DNA of 64,000 nucleotides, taken from Ferruginibacter sp. (lineage in GTDB: Bacteria; Bacteroidota; Bacteroidia; Chitinophagales; Chitinophagaceae). Location: the NCBI GenBank assembly GCA_017983695.1, contig JAGOAX010000005.1, positions 270,804-334,803 of the forward strand, written 5' to 3'. A program made the position numbers and the translations under genes. The notes under the pieces are model-generated. The model made no database searches. It was not told the DNA's origin and was given only the letters and a program-made list of their open reading frames with translations. Below, one piece after another: positions 1 through 8,667 of this stretch. Position 1 is the stretch's first letter. Every line of letters begins with the position of its first letter.

Positions 1-8
1 CGAATTTT

Positions 9-1856
9 TTACAACAATTTTTTTATGGCATCCACCAACTCACCTTTTGTAATGGGTATGCCCATAATTTTATTGTAGCCTTTCGCATCTACAAAATATA
101 CATCACGAATAATTTTTACCAGCTGCCCATTATTAATTTCAGGTACAAGCACGGTATCAAAATTCTTCAATATCTCACCCAGGTTTTTAGGGAAGGGGCG
201 AACGTAACGTAAATGTGCATGGCTCACTGCATGTCCTGCATCCTGCAAATCTTTACAGGCACTTTTTATAGAGCCATAAGTACTACCCCATCCCAACACC
301 AATACTTTTCCTTTTGCAGGGCCGCTATCTAATGTTTGTTCAGGAATATAATTAGCGATCAGATCAACCTTGGCCTGCCTGGTCTTTACCATGTGTTCAT
401 GATTTTCAGAATCGTAGCTGATATTACCGGTACCATCCTGTTTTTCTAAACCACCCACACGGTGTTCCAAACCCGGTGTACCCGGCTTAGCCCATGGCCT
501 TACTAATTTTTCATCCCGTTTGTAAGGCATAAATTTTTCATCGGCAGCAACATCATCCTTCGAAGCAAACTGTACTTTTATTTCGGGCAGGTCATCACTC
601 TTTGGAAATTTCCATGGCTCGGCACCATTGGCAATATAACCATCGCTTAAAAACATAACCGGTGTCATATGTGTAACCGCAATACGCACCGCTTCATACA
701 CAGCGCTGAAACAATCGCTGGGTGTACTTGCAGAAACTATTGGCATCGGGCATTCGCCATTTCTGCCATAGTAAGCCTGCATCAAATCACTCTGTTCTGT
801 TTTAGTTGGTAATCCTGTACTTGGCCCGCCACGTTGAATGTTTATTATCAGCAAAGGAATCTCGAGCATAACTGCAAGCCCCATGGCTTCTCCTTTTAAA
901 GCAATACCGGGGCCACTGCTGGTGGTTACACCAATGCTGCCGCCATAGCTGGCTCCAATTGCCGAAGTAATAGCCGCTATTTCATCTTCGGCCTGGAATG
1001 TTTTTACACCAAAAGATTTGTATTTACTCAGGTCATGCAGAATATCGCTGGCAGGTGTAATGGGATAGCTACCTAAAAATAAGGGCAGCCCGCTTTTTTG
1101 CGAAGCAGCAATCAAACCATATGATACTGCCTGGTTGCCCATGATGGAACGGTATGTTCCGGGATCCATTTTTGCTTTTTCTACCTTAAACCTGGTAGTA
1201 AATGTTTCGGTAGTATCGCCGTAATTAAAACCGGCCTGCATTGCCCTGATATTACTTTCCATAATCTCAGGTTTTTTACCAAACTTATCTTTTAAAAACT
1301 GGATGCTGTTATCCATATCCCGATTATACATCCAGTATAAAAAGCCCAGTACAAACATATTTTTTGCCCGGTCTTTTTCCTTAACGCCCATGGTAATATC
1401 CTTCAATGCCTCACGGGTCATTTTGGTTACATCCACTTTTATCAGTTCGTAATTGCCCAGGCTGTTATCTTCCAAAGGATTTACACCTTCGGGATAATTG
1501 GCCAAACGCAGGTTCCTGGCATCAAAGCCATCTACATTGGCAATAATTTTACCGCCGGGTTTTAATCCTTTTAAATTAGATTTTAATGCCGCCGCATTCA
1601 TTGCTACCAGCACATCGCAGGCATCTCCGGGAGTAAATATCCTGTCGCTGCTAAAGCGCAACTGGTAACCACTCACACCGGGCAGGGTTCCTATCGGGGC
1701 CCGTATCTCAGCAGGAAAATCAGGAAAAGTGGCTAAATCAATACCCAGCATGGCTGTATTATTGGTAAACTGGTTGCCCGTTAATTGCATACCGTCTCCG
1801 CTATCGCCGGCAAATTTTATTACTACGTCCTTAAGTACTTCTTCTTTATAGCTCAT
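9..1856 (-). CDS. korA: 2-oxoacid:acceptor (2-oxoglutarate/ferredoxin type) oxidoreductase, fused gamma-alpha subunit
   Basis: The 615-residue protein has the gamma domain first (about 10-190, including a GDSGDGMQLTG stretch) and then the alpha (PFOR N-terminal) domain from about 230, with SYPITPASDIL, AEDEIAAI and TSSGPGIALKGE. A C-terminal domain ends the chain. This fused layout is typical of Bacteroidota 2-oxoglutarate:ferredoxin oxidoreductases, which convert 2-oxoglutarate and CoA to succinyl-CoA with ferredoxin as electron acceptor. The thiamine-diphosphate-binding beta subunit is not in view; it would normally follow just downstream, off the left edge. The ATG start is unambiguous. 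Whether the substrate is 2-oxoglutarate or another 2-oxoacid is inferred from the family, not seen. Confidence 0.93.
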   Translation of the reverse strand: MSYKEEVLKDVVIKFAGDSGDGMQLTGNQFTNNTAMLGIDLATFPDFPAEIRAPIGTLPGVSGYQLRFSSDRIFTPGDACDVLVAMNAAALKSNLKGLKPGGKIIANVDGFDARNLRLANYPEGVNPLEDNSLGNYELIKVDVTKMTREALKDITMGVKEKDRAKNMFVLGFLYWMYNRDMDNSIQFLKDKFGKKPEIMESNIRAMQAGFNYGDTTETFTTRFKVEKAKMDPGTYRSIMGNQAVSYGLIAASQKSGLPLFLGSYPITPASDILHDLSKYKSFGVKTFQAEDEIAAITSAIGASYGGSIGVTTSSGPGIALKGEAMGLAVMLEIPLLIINIQRGGPSTGLPTKTEQSDLMQAYYGRNGECPMPIVSASTPSDCFSAVYEAVRIAVTHMTPVMFLSDGYIANGAEPWKFPKSDDLPEIKVQFASKDDVAADEKFMPYKRDEKLVRPWAKPGTPGLEHRVGGLEKQDGTGNISYDSENHEHMVKTRQAKVDLIANYIPEQTLDSGPAKGKVLVLGWGSTYGSIKSACKDLQDAGHAVSHAHLRYVRPFPKNLGEILKNFDTVLVPEINNGQLVKIIRDVYFVDAKGYNKIMGIPITKGELVDAIKKLL

Positions 1857-1934
1857 CGTTTTTAAAATTGTGGTAGCGAAGTTACAATTTTAAGTTTTTT
1901 AAAAGCCTGATATTTTACATTTTTTCCGGCATCG

Positions 1935-1967
1935 TTTGCACAATCTGAAATTATTAAATTAGGTTTG
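1935..1967 (+). promoter_or_regulatory. Bacteroidota-type promoter for the arginase-fold gene
   Basis: TTTG at 1935-1938 and a perfect TAnnTTTG (TAGGTTTG, 1960-1967) are separated by 21 bases, matching the -33/-7 architecture of the primary Bacteroidota sigma factor. Transcription would start near 1974, only a few bases before the ATG at 1982, giving a very short leader. Confidence 0.65.
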
Positions 1968-1981
1968 CCCAAATTTTTTAG

Positions 1982-3109
1982 ATGTACGATCTGCATGAAT
2001 TTTTAGAACCCGTTTTAATGACTGCCTTACATAATGATAATGGCTACAACGACGGGCAGTTTGCCAAACATATTGACATATATGAAACTGAGATGCCTGA
2101 TATTACCCATGCAGATATTGTTTTAGTTGGTGTAACAGAAACCAGGGGTTGCGGTGTTTTTGTAAATTTAGAAGCTGCCCCCGATACTATAAGAAGGCAA
2201 TTATACCAACTGCATTACTGGCATAAAGATGTAACGATTGCAGATATTGGCAATATTAAAGCCGGGGCCACTTTAGCTGATAGCTATGCTGCAATAAAAA
2301 CGGTGCTGGCGGAATTATTACAGCTGAATAAAACAATAGTTATTATTGGCGGCTCACACGATATTACACTCGCCCAATATTTTGCTTATAAAGAATTAAA
2401 TAAGGTTATTGAAGCTACCTGTATTGATGCCAATATTAATTTGCGTGGCGAAAGCCCCGAACGCAGCGAAAACTTTTTAATGGAGATGCTTACCGGTGAA
2501 CCTAACCTGGTAAAACATTATAACCATATTGGCTTTCAAAGTTATTTTGTACACCCCCGCATGCTGGAAACCATGGACAAACTGCGTTTTGACTGTTACC
2601 GCCTGGGTATGGCAAAAGAGAATATGGAAGAGATGGAACCGGTATTACGCAATACCAACCTTTTAAGTTTCGACATGAATGCCATTAAATACAGTGATGC
2701 GCCTGCAAGTACCCAAAGCCCCAATGGCTTTACCGGCGAAGAGGCCTGTATGCTTACCCGCTACGCAGGCATGAGTAATACTATCAGCAGCTTTGGCATT
2801 TATGGTTACCTGCCACAACAGGATGTTGATGAGCTTACCGCCAAACAAATTGCACAAATGCTATGGTATTTTATTGATGGTAAAAGCAGGGCCAAGCAGG
2901 AAGCTGCTATTGAAGACCGCAGGCATTTTAATGAATACCATTGCACTTTTACCGAAGTAGAAACCATTTTTTTGCAAAGCAAAAAAACCAACCGATGGTG
3001 GATGCAGTTACCCAACAAAAAATTTATTGCCTGTAGTTATGCCGATTATGTAAATGCCAGCCAGGACCAGATACCGGAAAGATGGCTAAGGGCACAGGAA
3101 AGGGGGTGA
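1982..3109 (+). CDS. arginase/formimidoylglutamase-fold protein with degraded metal site
   Basis: The 375-residue protein belongs to the ureohydrolase (arginase/agmatinase/formimidoylglutamase) fold. GGSHD at 123-127 is motif I, followed by an aligned motif II and motif III. The manganese ligands are mostly lost: the canonical DAHxD reads D149-A-N-I-N153, and SxDxD reads S229-F-D-M-N233. H126, D149 and D231 remain. A SPNGFTGEE stretch corresponds to the usual post-motif III segment. The C-terminus is about 60 residues longer than in typical arginases. Annotation pipelines usually call such proteins formimidoylglutamase, but hut pathway neighbours are absent here and binuclear Mn catalysis looks unlikely. 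It may be a structural, ligand-binding or differently catalytic member of the family. Confidence 0.8.
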   Translation: MYDLHEFLEPVLMTALHNDNGYNDGQFAKHIDIYETEMPDITHADIVLVGVTETRGCGVFVNLEAAPDTIRRQLYQLHYWHKDVTIADIGNIKAGATLADSYAAIKTVLAELLQLNKTIVIIGGSHDITLAQYFAYKELNKVIEATCIDANINLRGESPERSENFLMEMLTGEPNLVKHYNHIGFQSYFVHPRMLETMDKLRFDCYRLGMAKENMEEMEPVLRNTNLLSFDMNAIKYSDAPASTQSPNGFTGEEACMLTRYAGMSNTISSFGIYGYLPQQDVDELTAKQIAQMLWYFIDGKSRAKQEAAIEDRRHFNEYHCTFTEVETIFLQSKKTNRWWMQLPNKKFIACSYADYVNASQDQIPERWLRAQERG

Positions 3110-3155
3110 TTGGTTTAGGGGTTTAGAAGTTTAGTTTGAAGATTTTTTTCTATCG

Positions 3156-4151
3156 TTAGATTAATTTTTTTGCCAGTTCAATTTGTGCATCGCTGCCCAT
3201 TACAATTAGACCTTCGCCTACATTTACGGTATAAGTTGCAGGTGGATTAATGGTAAAATGATTACCGGTATTTTTTATACCCAAAATGGTACAGTTGGTT
3301 TTTTTCCACAGATCCAGCTCATTTAATGAAATGGTTTTTCGGGCTTCCAGTTCTGCTACACGGAATTCAGCATTATTTCTTGTACTCATTATAGATAACA
3401 GTTCCACTACATCTGGCAGCATCACTAATGTTGCCATATGAGCACCGCCAATTTTATCGGGCATAATTACATTACTGGCACCGGCAATTTTTAATTTTTT
3501 TATAGATGAATCCTGCGAAGCCCGGCTGATAACTTTTACTTTAGGATTAAGCTGCCTTGCGGTAAGTACCACAAATAAATTATCCGCATCAACAGGTAAG
3601 GTAATAATAACTGCTCTTGCATTTGCTATACCGGCTTCCAGTAAGGTTTCATCTTTGGTAGCATCGCCTTTCATAAAATATTCTACATCAAAATCAAGGT
3701 CCTTTTCAAGGTCATTCTTTTCTTCCACCACTACAAAAGGAATTTTATTGTGGTGCAATACCTGTGCACTTTCTTTGCCATTACGGCCAAAGCCACAAAT
3801 AATAACATGGTCCTTTAATTTTTGAATGCTGTTTTCCATTTTAATCAGTTTATATTTTTTAATGAACTCCAGGTCGAAAAAATAACGGGAGAGCAAAGTG
3901 ATAAAATAAGTAAACAGGCCCAGGTTAATAATAATAAGAAAAATGGTAAACACCCTGCCTGCCTCACTTAAAGGATGTACTTCGTTAAAACCAACAGACG
4001 CAACTGTAATTACCGTCATATACAAGGCTTCCAAAAAATTATAGCCTTCTATTACAATATATCCGATCGTACCAATCAGTGTTAGTACCACCATTAAAAA
4101 TAGTGGTGGAAAAAGGCCTTTAAAAAGATGTAACAGCTTTGCCGAAATCAT
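3156..4151 (-). CDS. MthK-like two-TM potassium channel with RCK (TrkA-N/TrkA-C) domains
   Basis: Two hydrophobic segments (about 14-35 and 68-92) flank a pore helix and filter, followed by a cytoplasmic RCK domain with a Rossmann motif GFGRNG (about 119-124) and a C-terminal TrkA-C-like domain (about 250-331). This is the domain order of MthK-type ligand-gated K+ channels of the inner membrane. The filter is unusual: where MthK has TVGYGD, this protein reads S52-V-G-F-N56-E57, so the second filter glycine is Asn. Ion selectivity is therefore uncertain. It is transcribed alone, divergent from the carboxypeptidase gene. Confidence 0.88.
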   Translation of the reverse strand: MISAKLLHLFKGLFPPLFLMVVLTLIGTIGYIVIEGYNFLEALYMTVITVASVGFNEVHPLSEAGRVFTIFLIIINLGLFTYFITLLSRYFFDLEFIKKYKLIKMENSIQKLKDHVIICGFGRNGKESAQVLHHNKIPFVVVEEKNDLEKDLDFDVEYFMKGDATKDETLLEAGIANARAVIITLPVDADNLFVVLTARQLNPKVKVISRASQDSSIKKLKIAGASNVIMPDKIGGAHMATLVMLPDVVELLSIMSTRNNAEFRVAELEARKTISLNELDLWKKTNCTILGIKNTGNHFTINPPATYTVNVGEGLIVMGSDAQIELAKKLI

Positions 4152-4190
4152 TGTGATTAATATGCTTGAAAATTATAACTTTAATCTTAA

Positions 4191-5543
4191 ATGAAGAAGA
4201 GAAATAAAGCTGATAGTTATCATACAGTATCATTATACCGGTTAGTATTTGTTATACTGGCAATATTTACAACAGGTTTTTACTCCTGTACCGTAAATAA
4301 ACAGGTAAGCAAAGCCGCAACTACCATTTTATTAAAAGACAGTGCTGTTGCTACGGGACATATCGGCATTTGCATTTACGAGCCTGCAACAAATAAATAC
4401 TGGTACAATTATAACAGCAGCCATTATTTTATACCGGCCAGTAATACTAAACTGTTTACATTGTATGCAGGAATGAAATATTTGGGAGATAGTTTGGTGG
4501 GATTGAGGTATCAAACTCAAAAAATGGGCACTGAAATAATTACAGAGATAACTCCAACAGGAGATCCTACTCTTTTACTCTCTGAATTTAAAAACCAACC
4601 AGTTGTCGATTTTCTAAGGGGTCAAAAAAAAATTGTTATAAACAGATTACAGTACTTAAATCCATTAGGAATGGGTTGGGCATGGGATGATTACCAGGAA
4701 ACATTTATGGCACCAAGAAGTACATTTCCAATGTATGGAGATGTAGTCAGAATAAAATGGAACAACAAAGACAGTTTATCTATAGTTCCAAAATATTTTC
4801 ATAAGGAAAGTGAAATGACAGATACTTTTGATAGCGGTTTTAATTTAATTAAAAAAAAGGGAAGTAATCATTTGATATTTACTTCAGGTGATGATAAAAG
4901 CAAGAGTACTACCTTTGAATCAGACTTACTAACCGGAATTAAATTACTGGAAGATACTTTGCCGAATTTAGATATTACTTATACAAACGGTGTAATTATC
5001 AATACAGATAGAAAGAATAGAATTATCCACTCCCAACCCTCCGATTCTCTCTTTAAACCCATGATGCACCGCAGCGATAATTTTTTTGCGGAACAAACTT
5101 TACTAATGGCCAGCAACGAATATTTAGGATACATGAGTGATGCAAAAATTATTGATACCGTTTTAAAAACTGATTTAAAAGATGTACCGCAACGTCCTAA
5201 GTGGGTAGATGGCAGCGGGTTGAGCCGCTATAATTTATTTACGCCGCAAAGTTTTGTGTACATTCTTAATAAAATGAAAAACGAGTTTGGATTTGAAAGA
5301 ATGAAAACAATATTACCCACCGGAGGCGAAGGCACTTTAAACTCTTATTATAAAAAAGAAGCAGGTTTTATCTATGCCAAAACAGGTACCTTAAGCAATA
5401 ACTGTGCGTTAAGTGGTTATCTAATAACCAATAAAGGAAAATTGCTTATTTTTTCTATTTTAACTAATAACTATATAACCGGCGCTACGCCGATTCGCAA
5501 AGCTGCAGAGCGGTTTTTACAGGGTATCCGTGAAAAATATTAA
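4191..5543 (+). CDS. dacB: PBP4-type D-alanyl-D-alanine carboxypeptidase/endopeptidase (peptidase S13)
   Basis: The three penicillin-binding motifs are present in order: S84-N-T-K87 (SxxK), S295-D-N297 (SxN) and K397-T-G. That is the S13/PBP4 arrangement, with a large insert between SxxK and SxN. The N-terminus has a hydrophobic segment (about 17-31) ending in YSC, consistent with a lipoprotein or anchored periplasmic enzyme. Such enzymes trim or cleave D-Ala cross-links in peptidoglycan. At 450 residues it is close to E. coli PBP4 length. A TAACTTTA box sits at 4176-4183 with TTG at 4151-4153, so the mRNA may be almost leaderless. Confidence 0.88.
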   Translation: MKKRNKADSYHTVSLYRLVFVILAIFTTGFYSCTVNKQVSKAATTILLKDSAVATGHIGICIYEPATNKYWYNYNSSHYFIPASNTKLFTLYAGMKYLGDSLVGLRYQTQKMGTEIITEITPTGDPTLLLSEFKNQPVVDFLRGQKKIVINRLQYLNPLGMGWAWDDYQETFMAPRSTFPMYGDVVRIKWNNKDSLSIVPKYFHKESEMTDTFDSGFNLIKKKGSNHLIFTSGDDKSKSTTFESDLLTGIKLLEDTLPNLDITYTNGVIINTDRKNRIIHSQPSDSLFKPMMHRSDNFFAEQTLLMASNEYLGYMSDAKIIDTVLKTDLKDVPQRPKWVDGSGLSRYNLFTPQSFVYILNKMKNEFGFERMKTILPTGGEGTLNSYYKKEAGFIYAKTGTLSNNCALSGYLITNKGKLLIFSILTNNYITGATPIRKAAERFLQGIREKY

Positions 5544-5642
5544 AATTTCCTACCTCCTCAGGCAACACAACTAAAAGTTGCAGTATCTCCTTTACAGAAC
5601 CGAAAAACCGTTTTTAATCTTTAACCTTTAAATTGTTTTGTT

Positions 5643-7598
5643 ATGAAAAGAATATTTACCCTGCTGCTGTTTGCCCTTGCAGCATTTAGCTTTCAATCAA
5701 AAGCACAAGGCGGTACAACCTGCAATGCTGATTTCAGTTTTCAGTATCTTACCGCTAATAATATTAAGTTTCTCCCTGTTGTAATCGGAGACTCTTTTAA
5801 TACACAACATTACTGGAAGTTTGGTGATGGTACTGTTACAAATACGCCAGTACCCACGCATTTATACACTGCACCGGGTACATACAGCGTTACCCACCTT
5901 ATTATCAAACATAATAATAATGGTACTGTTGTTTGTGCTGACACGGTAATTAAACAGGTCGTTATTCAATCGGTAGCCTGCAACCTCCAGGCGTATTTTA
6001 CTTTTCATGCCGACTCTGCAAATTTTTTAAAAATAAATTTTGCTAATGCCACTGTTACTGCATCGCCAACAGATTCTTTAAGATGGACCTTTGGTGATGG
6101 TACTTCTTTAAGTGGTTTGGCCAGTAACCCTGCTATAAGCAATCCCACACATGTATATGCAAATGCCGGCACTTATAATACATGCCTGCGTGTAAAAAGA
6201 AATAATAATACCGGTACCACACCATGCGTAAGTGAAATTTGTAAAACAGTAGTGGTAACACAACCTTGTAATCTTATTGCCAACTTTACTTCAGCACCAG
6301 ACCCTAATCATCCGCTGCGTATAAAATTTACCAATACCAGTGCCCCGATTGCAGCTACTGATTCTGTACGCTGGACTTTTGGTGATGGCACATCTGTAAG
6401 TGGTGTACAGGGTGATCCTAATGTAGCTAATCCTACACATAATTATTTACAAGGCGGAACTTATGTAGTTTGCCTGAGGATAAAGAAAAATATCACTGCT
6501 ACAAATACGCCTTGTGTAAAAGAAATATGCAAAACAATAACTGTACAAACGCCATGTAATATCCAGGTAAACTTTAGTATGCACCGGGATTCTCTTAGTC
6601 CACGTAAAGTATATTTTAACAACTTAACCGTAGTAACCACCACTAACGCTATAGCCAAATGGAGTTTTGGTGATGGTATCTATGCCGGAACATGGAATGC
6701 TGTACATGAATATGCACAGCCGGGAACATACAGGGTTTGTCTTACAATTCAAACCGCTCCTAATTGTGTAAGGGAAAAATGCGACACTATTATTATTCCG
6801 GCTACTGCACCATCTTGTAAAGATCTGTCGGTATTTAAGTTTGAAAAATTCAGTAACGACAATCAGAAATATAAATTTATTCCTCAGCATATTTTAAATG
6901 ATGTGCAATACACCTGGACCTTTGGAGATGGCACCGGCAGCCACGACCCGATTGCCACACACCGCTATGCACAACCCGGCATTTATATAGCTTGCCTAAC
7001 AGCATGGCGTGGCCCAAATTGTGCATCAACAACCTGTAAGGAAATAAGGGTATTGCCACAAATTAATTGCGACAGTATTCATGTAAGTTATAATTACCAG
7101 AGAGATGCGCTGGTGCTAAACAAAATTTATTTCTATGCAAATGGCAATTACCCGATACTGGATCAGACATGGACGATTACCAGGTTAGCGCCTGCAACCA
7201 CACCGCCGGTCATATTACACCAGAACAACCCAGTATATGTTTTTAATGACACCGGTTATTACAGGGTTTGTTTAAAAGCAATAACACTGGGTGGTTGTGT
7301 AAAAGAATACTGCAGTGTTATAAGAATAGAACAGGTATTAAATAGTGCTTGTTTGTTACAGGCTTACCCAAATCCTGCTACAGCAGTTGTTAATGTAAAT
7401 GTGCTGTTGTCTTTACCGGGAGCTATTGATGCCTACGTTTATAATTCGATGAATGTATTGGTAAAAGAAAAACACCTGGCAGGCGTAGCCGGAAATAATA
7501 TTGTAGGTATCAATATCAACGATCTTGCAGCTGGTCTGTACACAATGAAAATTAAGTATGGCGGAAAAATCTGTTACGCCAGGTTCACTAAGTTATAA
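5643..7598 (+). CDS. secreted PKD-repeat protein with type IX secretion C-terminal sorting domain
   Basis: The 651-residue protein opens with a Sec signal peptide (MKRIFTLLLFALAAFSFQSKAQ). Five PKD domains follow, each marked by W-x-FGDG and a later H-x-Y-x-x-x-GTY/GIY strand, then a sixth domain that has lost FGDG (around 505-560). Paired cysteines recur in each unit. The last 80 or so residues begin with LLQAYPNPA and end in AARFTKL-like strands, which is the Por-type (type A) sorting domain that directs export by the type IX machinery. The likely role is a cell-surface or extracellular adhesin or matrix protein; no catalytic domain is visible. A strong terminator follows it. Confidence 0.88.
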   Translation: MKRIFTLLLFALAAFSFQSKAQGGTTCNADFSFQYLTANNIKFLPVVIGDSFNTQHYWKFGDGTVTNTPVPTHLYTAPGTYSVTHLIIKHNNNGTVVCADTVIKQVVIQSVACNLQAYFTFHADSANFLKINFANATVTASPTDSLRWTFGDGTSLSGLASNPAISNPTHVYANAGTYNTCLRVKRNNNTGTTPCVSEICKTVVVTQPCNLIANFTSAPDPNHPLRIKFTNTSAPIAATDSVRWTFGDGTSVSGVQGDPNVANPTHNYLQGGTYVVCLRIKKNITATNTPCVKEICKTITVQTPCNIQVNFSMHRDSLSPRKVYFNNLTVVTTTNAIAKWSFGDGIYAGTWNAVHEYAQPGTYRVCLTIQTAPNCVREKCDTIIIPATAPSCKDLSVFKFEKFSNDNQKYKFIPQHILNDVQYTWTFGDGTGSHDPIATHRYAQPGIYIACLTAWRGPNCASTTCKEIRVLPQINCDSIHVSYNYQRDALVLNKIYFYANGNYPILDQTWTITRLAPATTPPVILHQNNPVYVFNDTGYYRVCLKAITLGGCVKEYCSVIRIEQVLNSACLLQAYPNPATAVVNVNVLLSLPGAIDAYVYNSMNVLVKEKHLAGVAGNNIVGININDLAAGLYTMKIKYGGKICYARFTKL

Positions 7599-7622
7599 CC
7601 TTGGGGGGTTATGTAATAAAGG

Positions 7623-7657
7623 TCCTGCAGCATTTATGTTGCAGGATTTTTTATTTT
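7623..7657 (+). terminator. intrinsic terminator after the PKD protein gene
   Basis: A 10-bp stem (7623-7632 pairing with 7637-7646, one G-U pair) with a TTTA loop is followed by a T-rich run. It lies 25 bases past the stop codon. Confidence 0.85.
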
Positions 7658-7773
7658 GCCTGTAATAAAACGTGTAAATATGTCGTTATAATATAATAAA
7701 AGAGATAATTTTGGACAACATTCATTTTTATCAACACATGTTGGTATCGTACAAACAGTAAAAAATTTATAGA

Positions 7774-7781
7774 TATATTTG
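7774..7781 (+). promoter_or_regulatory. -7 promoter element of the M14-like gene
   Basis: TATATTTG matches TAnnTTTG exactly and lies 18 bases before the ATG at 7800. I do not see a convincing -33 TTTG at the right distance. Confidence 0.4.
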
Positions 7782-7799
7782 TCTTAAATGTAAACCCTG

Positions 7800-8648
7800 A
7801 TGTCTGCCTTAGCCTTATTCTTCTCCCTTACAGCAACTATTTTCGGTATACAAACGCCGGAAAAAAATGGTATTGAAGCTAAACAAGCTGCTTTTACGCC
7901 TGTAGAAAAAATTATTGCTCATAAACTGGGAGATAAAACCATTTCGTTCAGAGTGGTACAATATGGTGAAACTGTAAATACCTGCTGTATTAATTTACAT
8001 GATGATGAAATGACTTCCGTAAAAGCGGCACGATCCCTTTTAGAACAGCAGGGAGGTTTACTGATAAAGATTGAGAACCAATTCCAACGCAATGTCAACT
8101 TTCCATTTAAAGGCGTGATGTACTCATTTGATCCTAACAGGATATTTTCACGTACCGGCATTGGGCTTACCCTGAGGGTATCAAAAGGAAAAATACATCC
8201 GCTTGCAATAACTGAAGTAGAAAAATTTGCTACACACCTGCTGGAACTTATACCCGACAGCATTCCTTGTTTAATTGCCTTGCACAATAATACCAACGGC
8301 GACTTTTCTGTTAAGACCTACCAACCTGGTGGCAAAAGACAAACTGATGCCAAACAGGTGTACGCAGATAGCTGGCAGGATATTGATGATATAGCACTTA
8401 CTACAGACGAAACGATTTACACCAAGATGGCAGCCTTTGGTTATAACAGTATTTTGCAGGACAATGAAAATGTTTATAAAGATGGTTCGTTAAGTGTGTA
8501 TTACGGCGAAAAAAACAGGCGCTATATTAATATTGAAACACAGCATGGCAAAACTGTACAGTACGGAGAAATGCTTAGCAAATTGCTGTATATATTAGAT
8601 GAAGAGAAAAAATCGGTGGCCAGCCTGGCACCAATAGAGATTGAGTAA
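7800..8648 (+). CDS. secreted protein with M14 zinc-carboxypeptidase-like active-site pattern
   Basis: I do not recognise a named family for this 282-residue protein. A short hydrophobic N-terminus (2-18) suggests export. The order of motifs resembles M14 metallocarboxypeptidases and related deacylases: H67-D-D-E70 (HxxE zinc motif), D111-P-N-R114-I-F (like the substrate-binding NR pair), L161-H162-N-N (third zinc ligand) and I245-E246-T-Q-H (catalytic Glu position). A zinc peptidase or amidohydrolase acting on cell-wall or peptide substrates is an inference from this pattern only. The start is constrained because an in-frame TAA lies three codons upstream of the ATG. It is flanked by mutL, transcribed convergently. 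Confidence 0.6.
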   Translation: MSALALFFSLTATIFGIQTPEKNGIEAKQAAFTPVEKIIAHKLGDKTISFRVVQYGETVNTCCINLHDDEMTSVKAARSLLEQQGGLLIKIENQFQRNVNFPFKGVMYSFDPNRIFSRTGIGLTLRVSKGKIHPLAITEVEKFATHLLELIPDSIPCLIALHNNTNGDFSVKTYQPGGKRQTDAKQVYADSWQDIDDIALTTDETIYTKMAAFGYNSILQDNENVYKDGSLSVYYGEKNRRYINIETQHGKTVQYGEMLSKLLYILDEEKKSVASLAPIEIE

Positions 8649-8667
8649 CCCTTATTTATTATAATAA

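Noticed and set aside
1982..3109. Functional formimidoylglutamase in histidine degradation
   Set aside because: Key metal ligands are replaced and no other hut genes are near.
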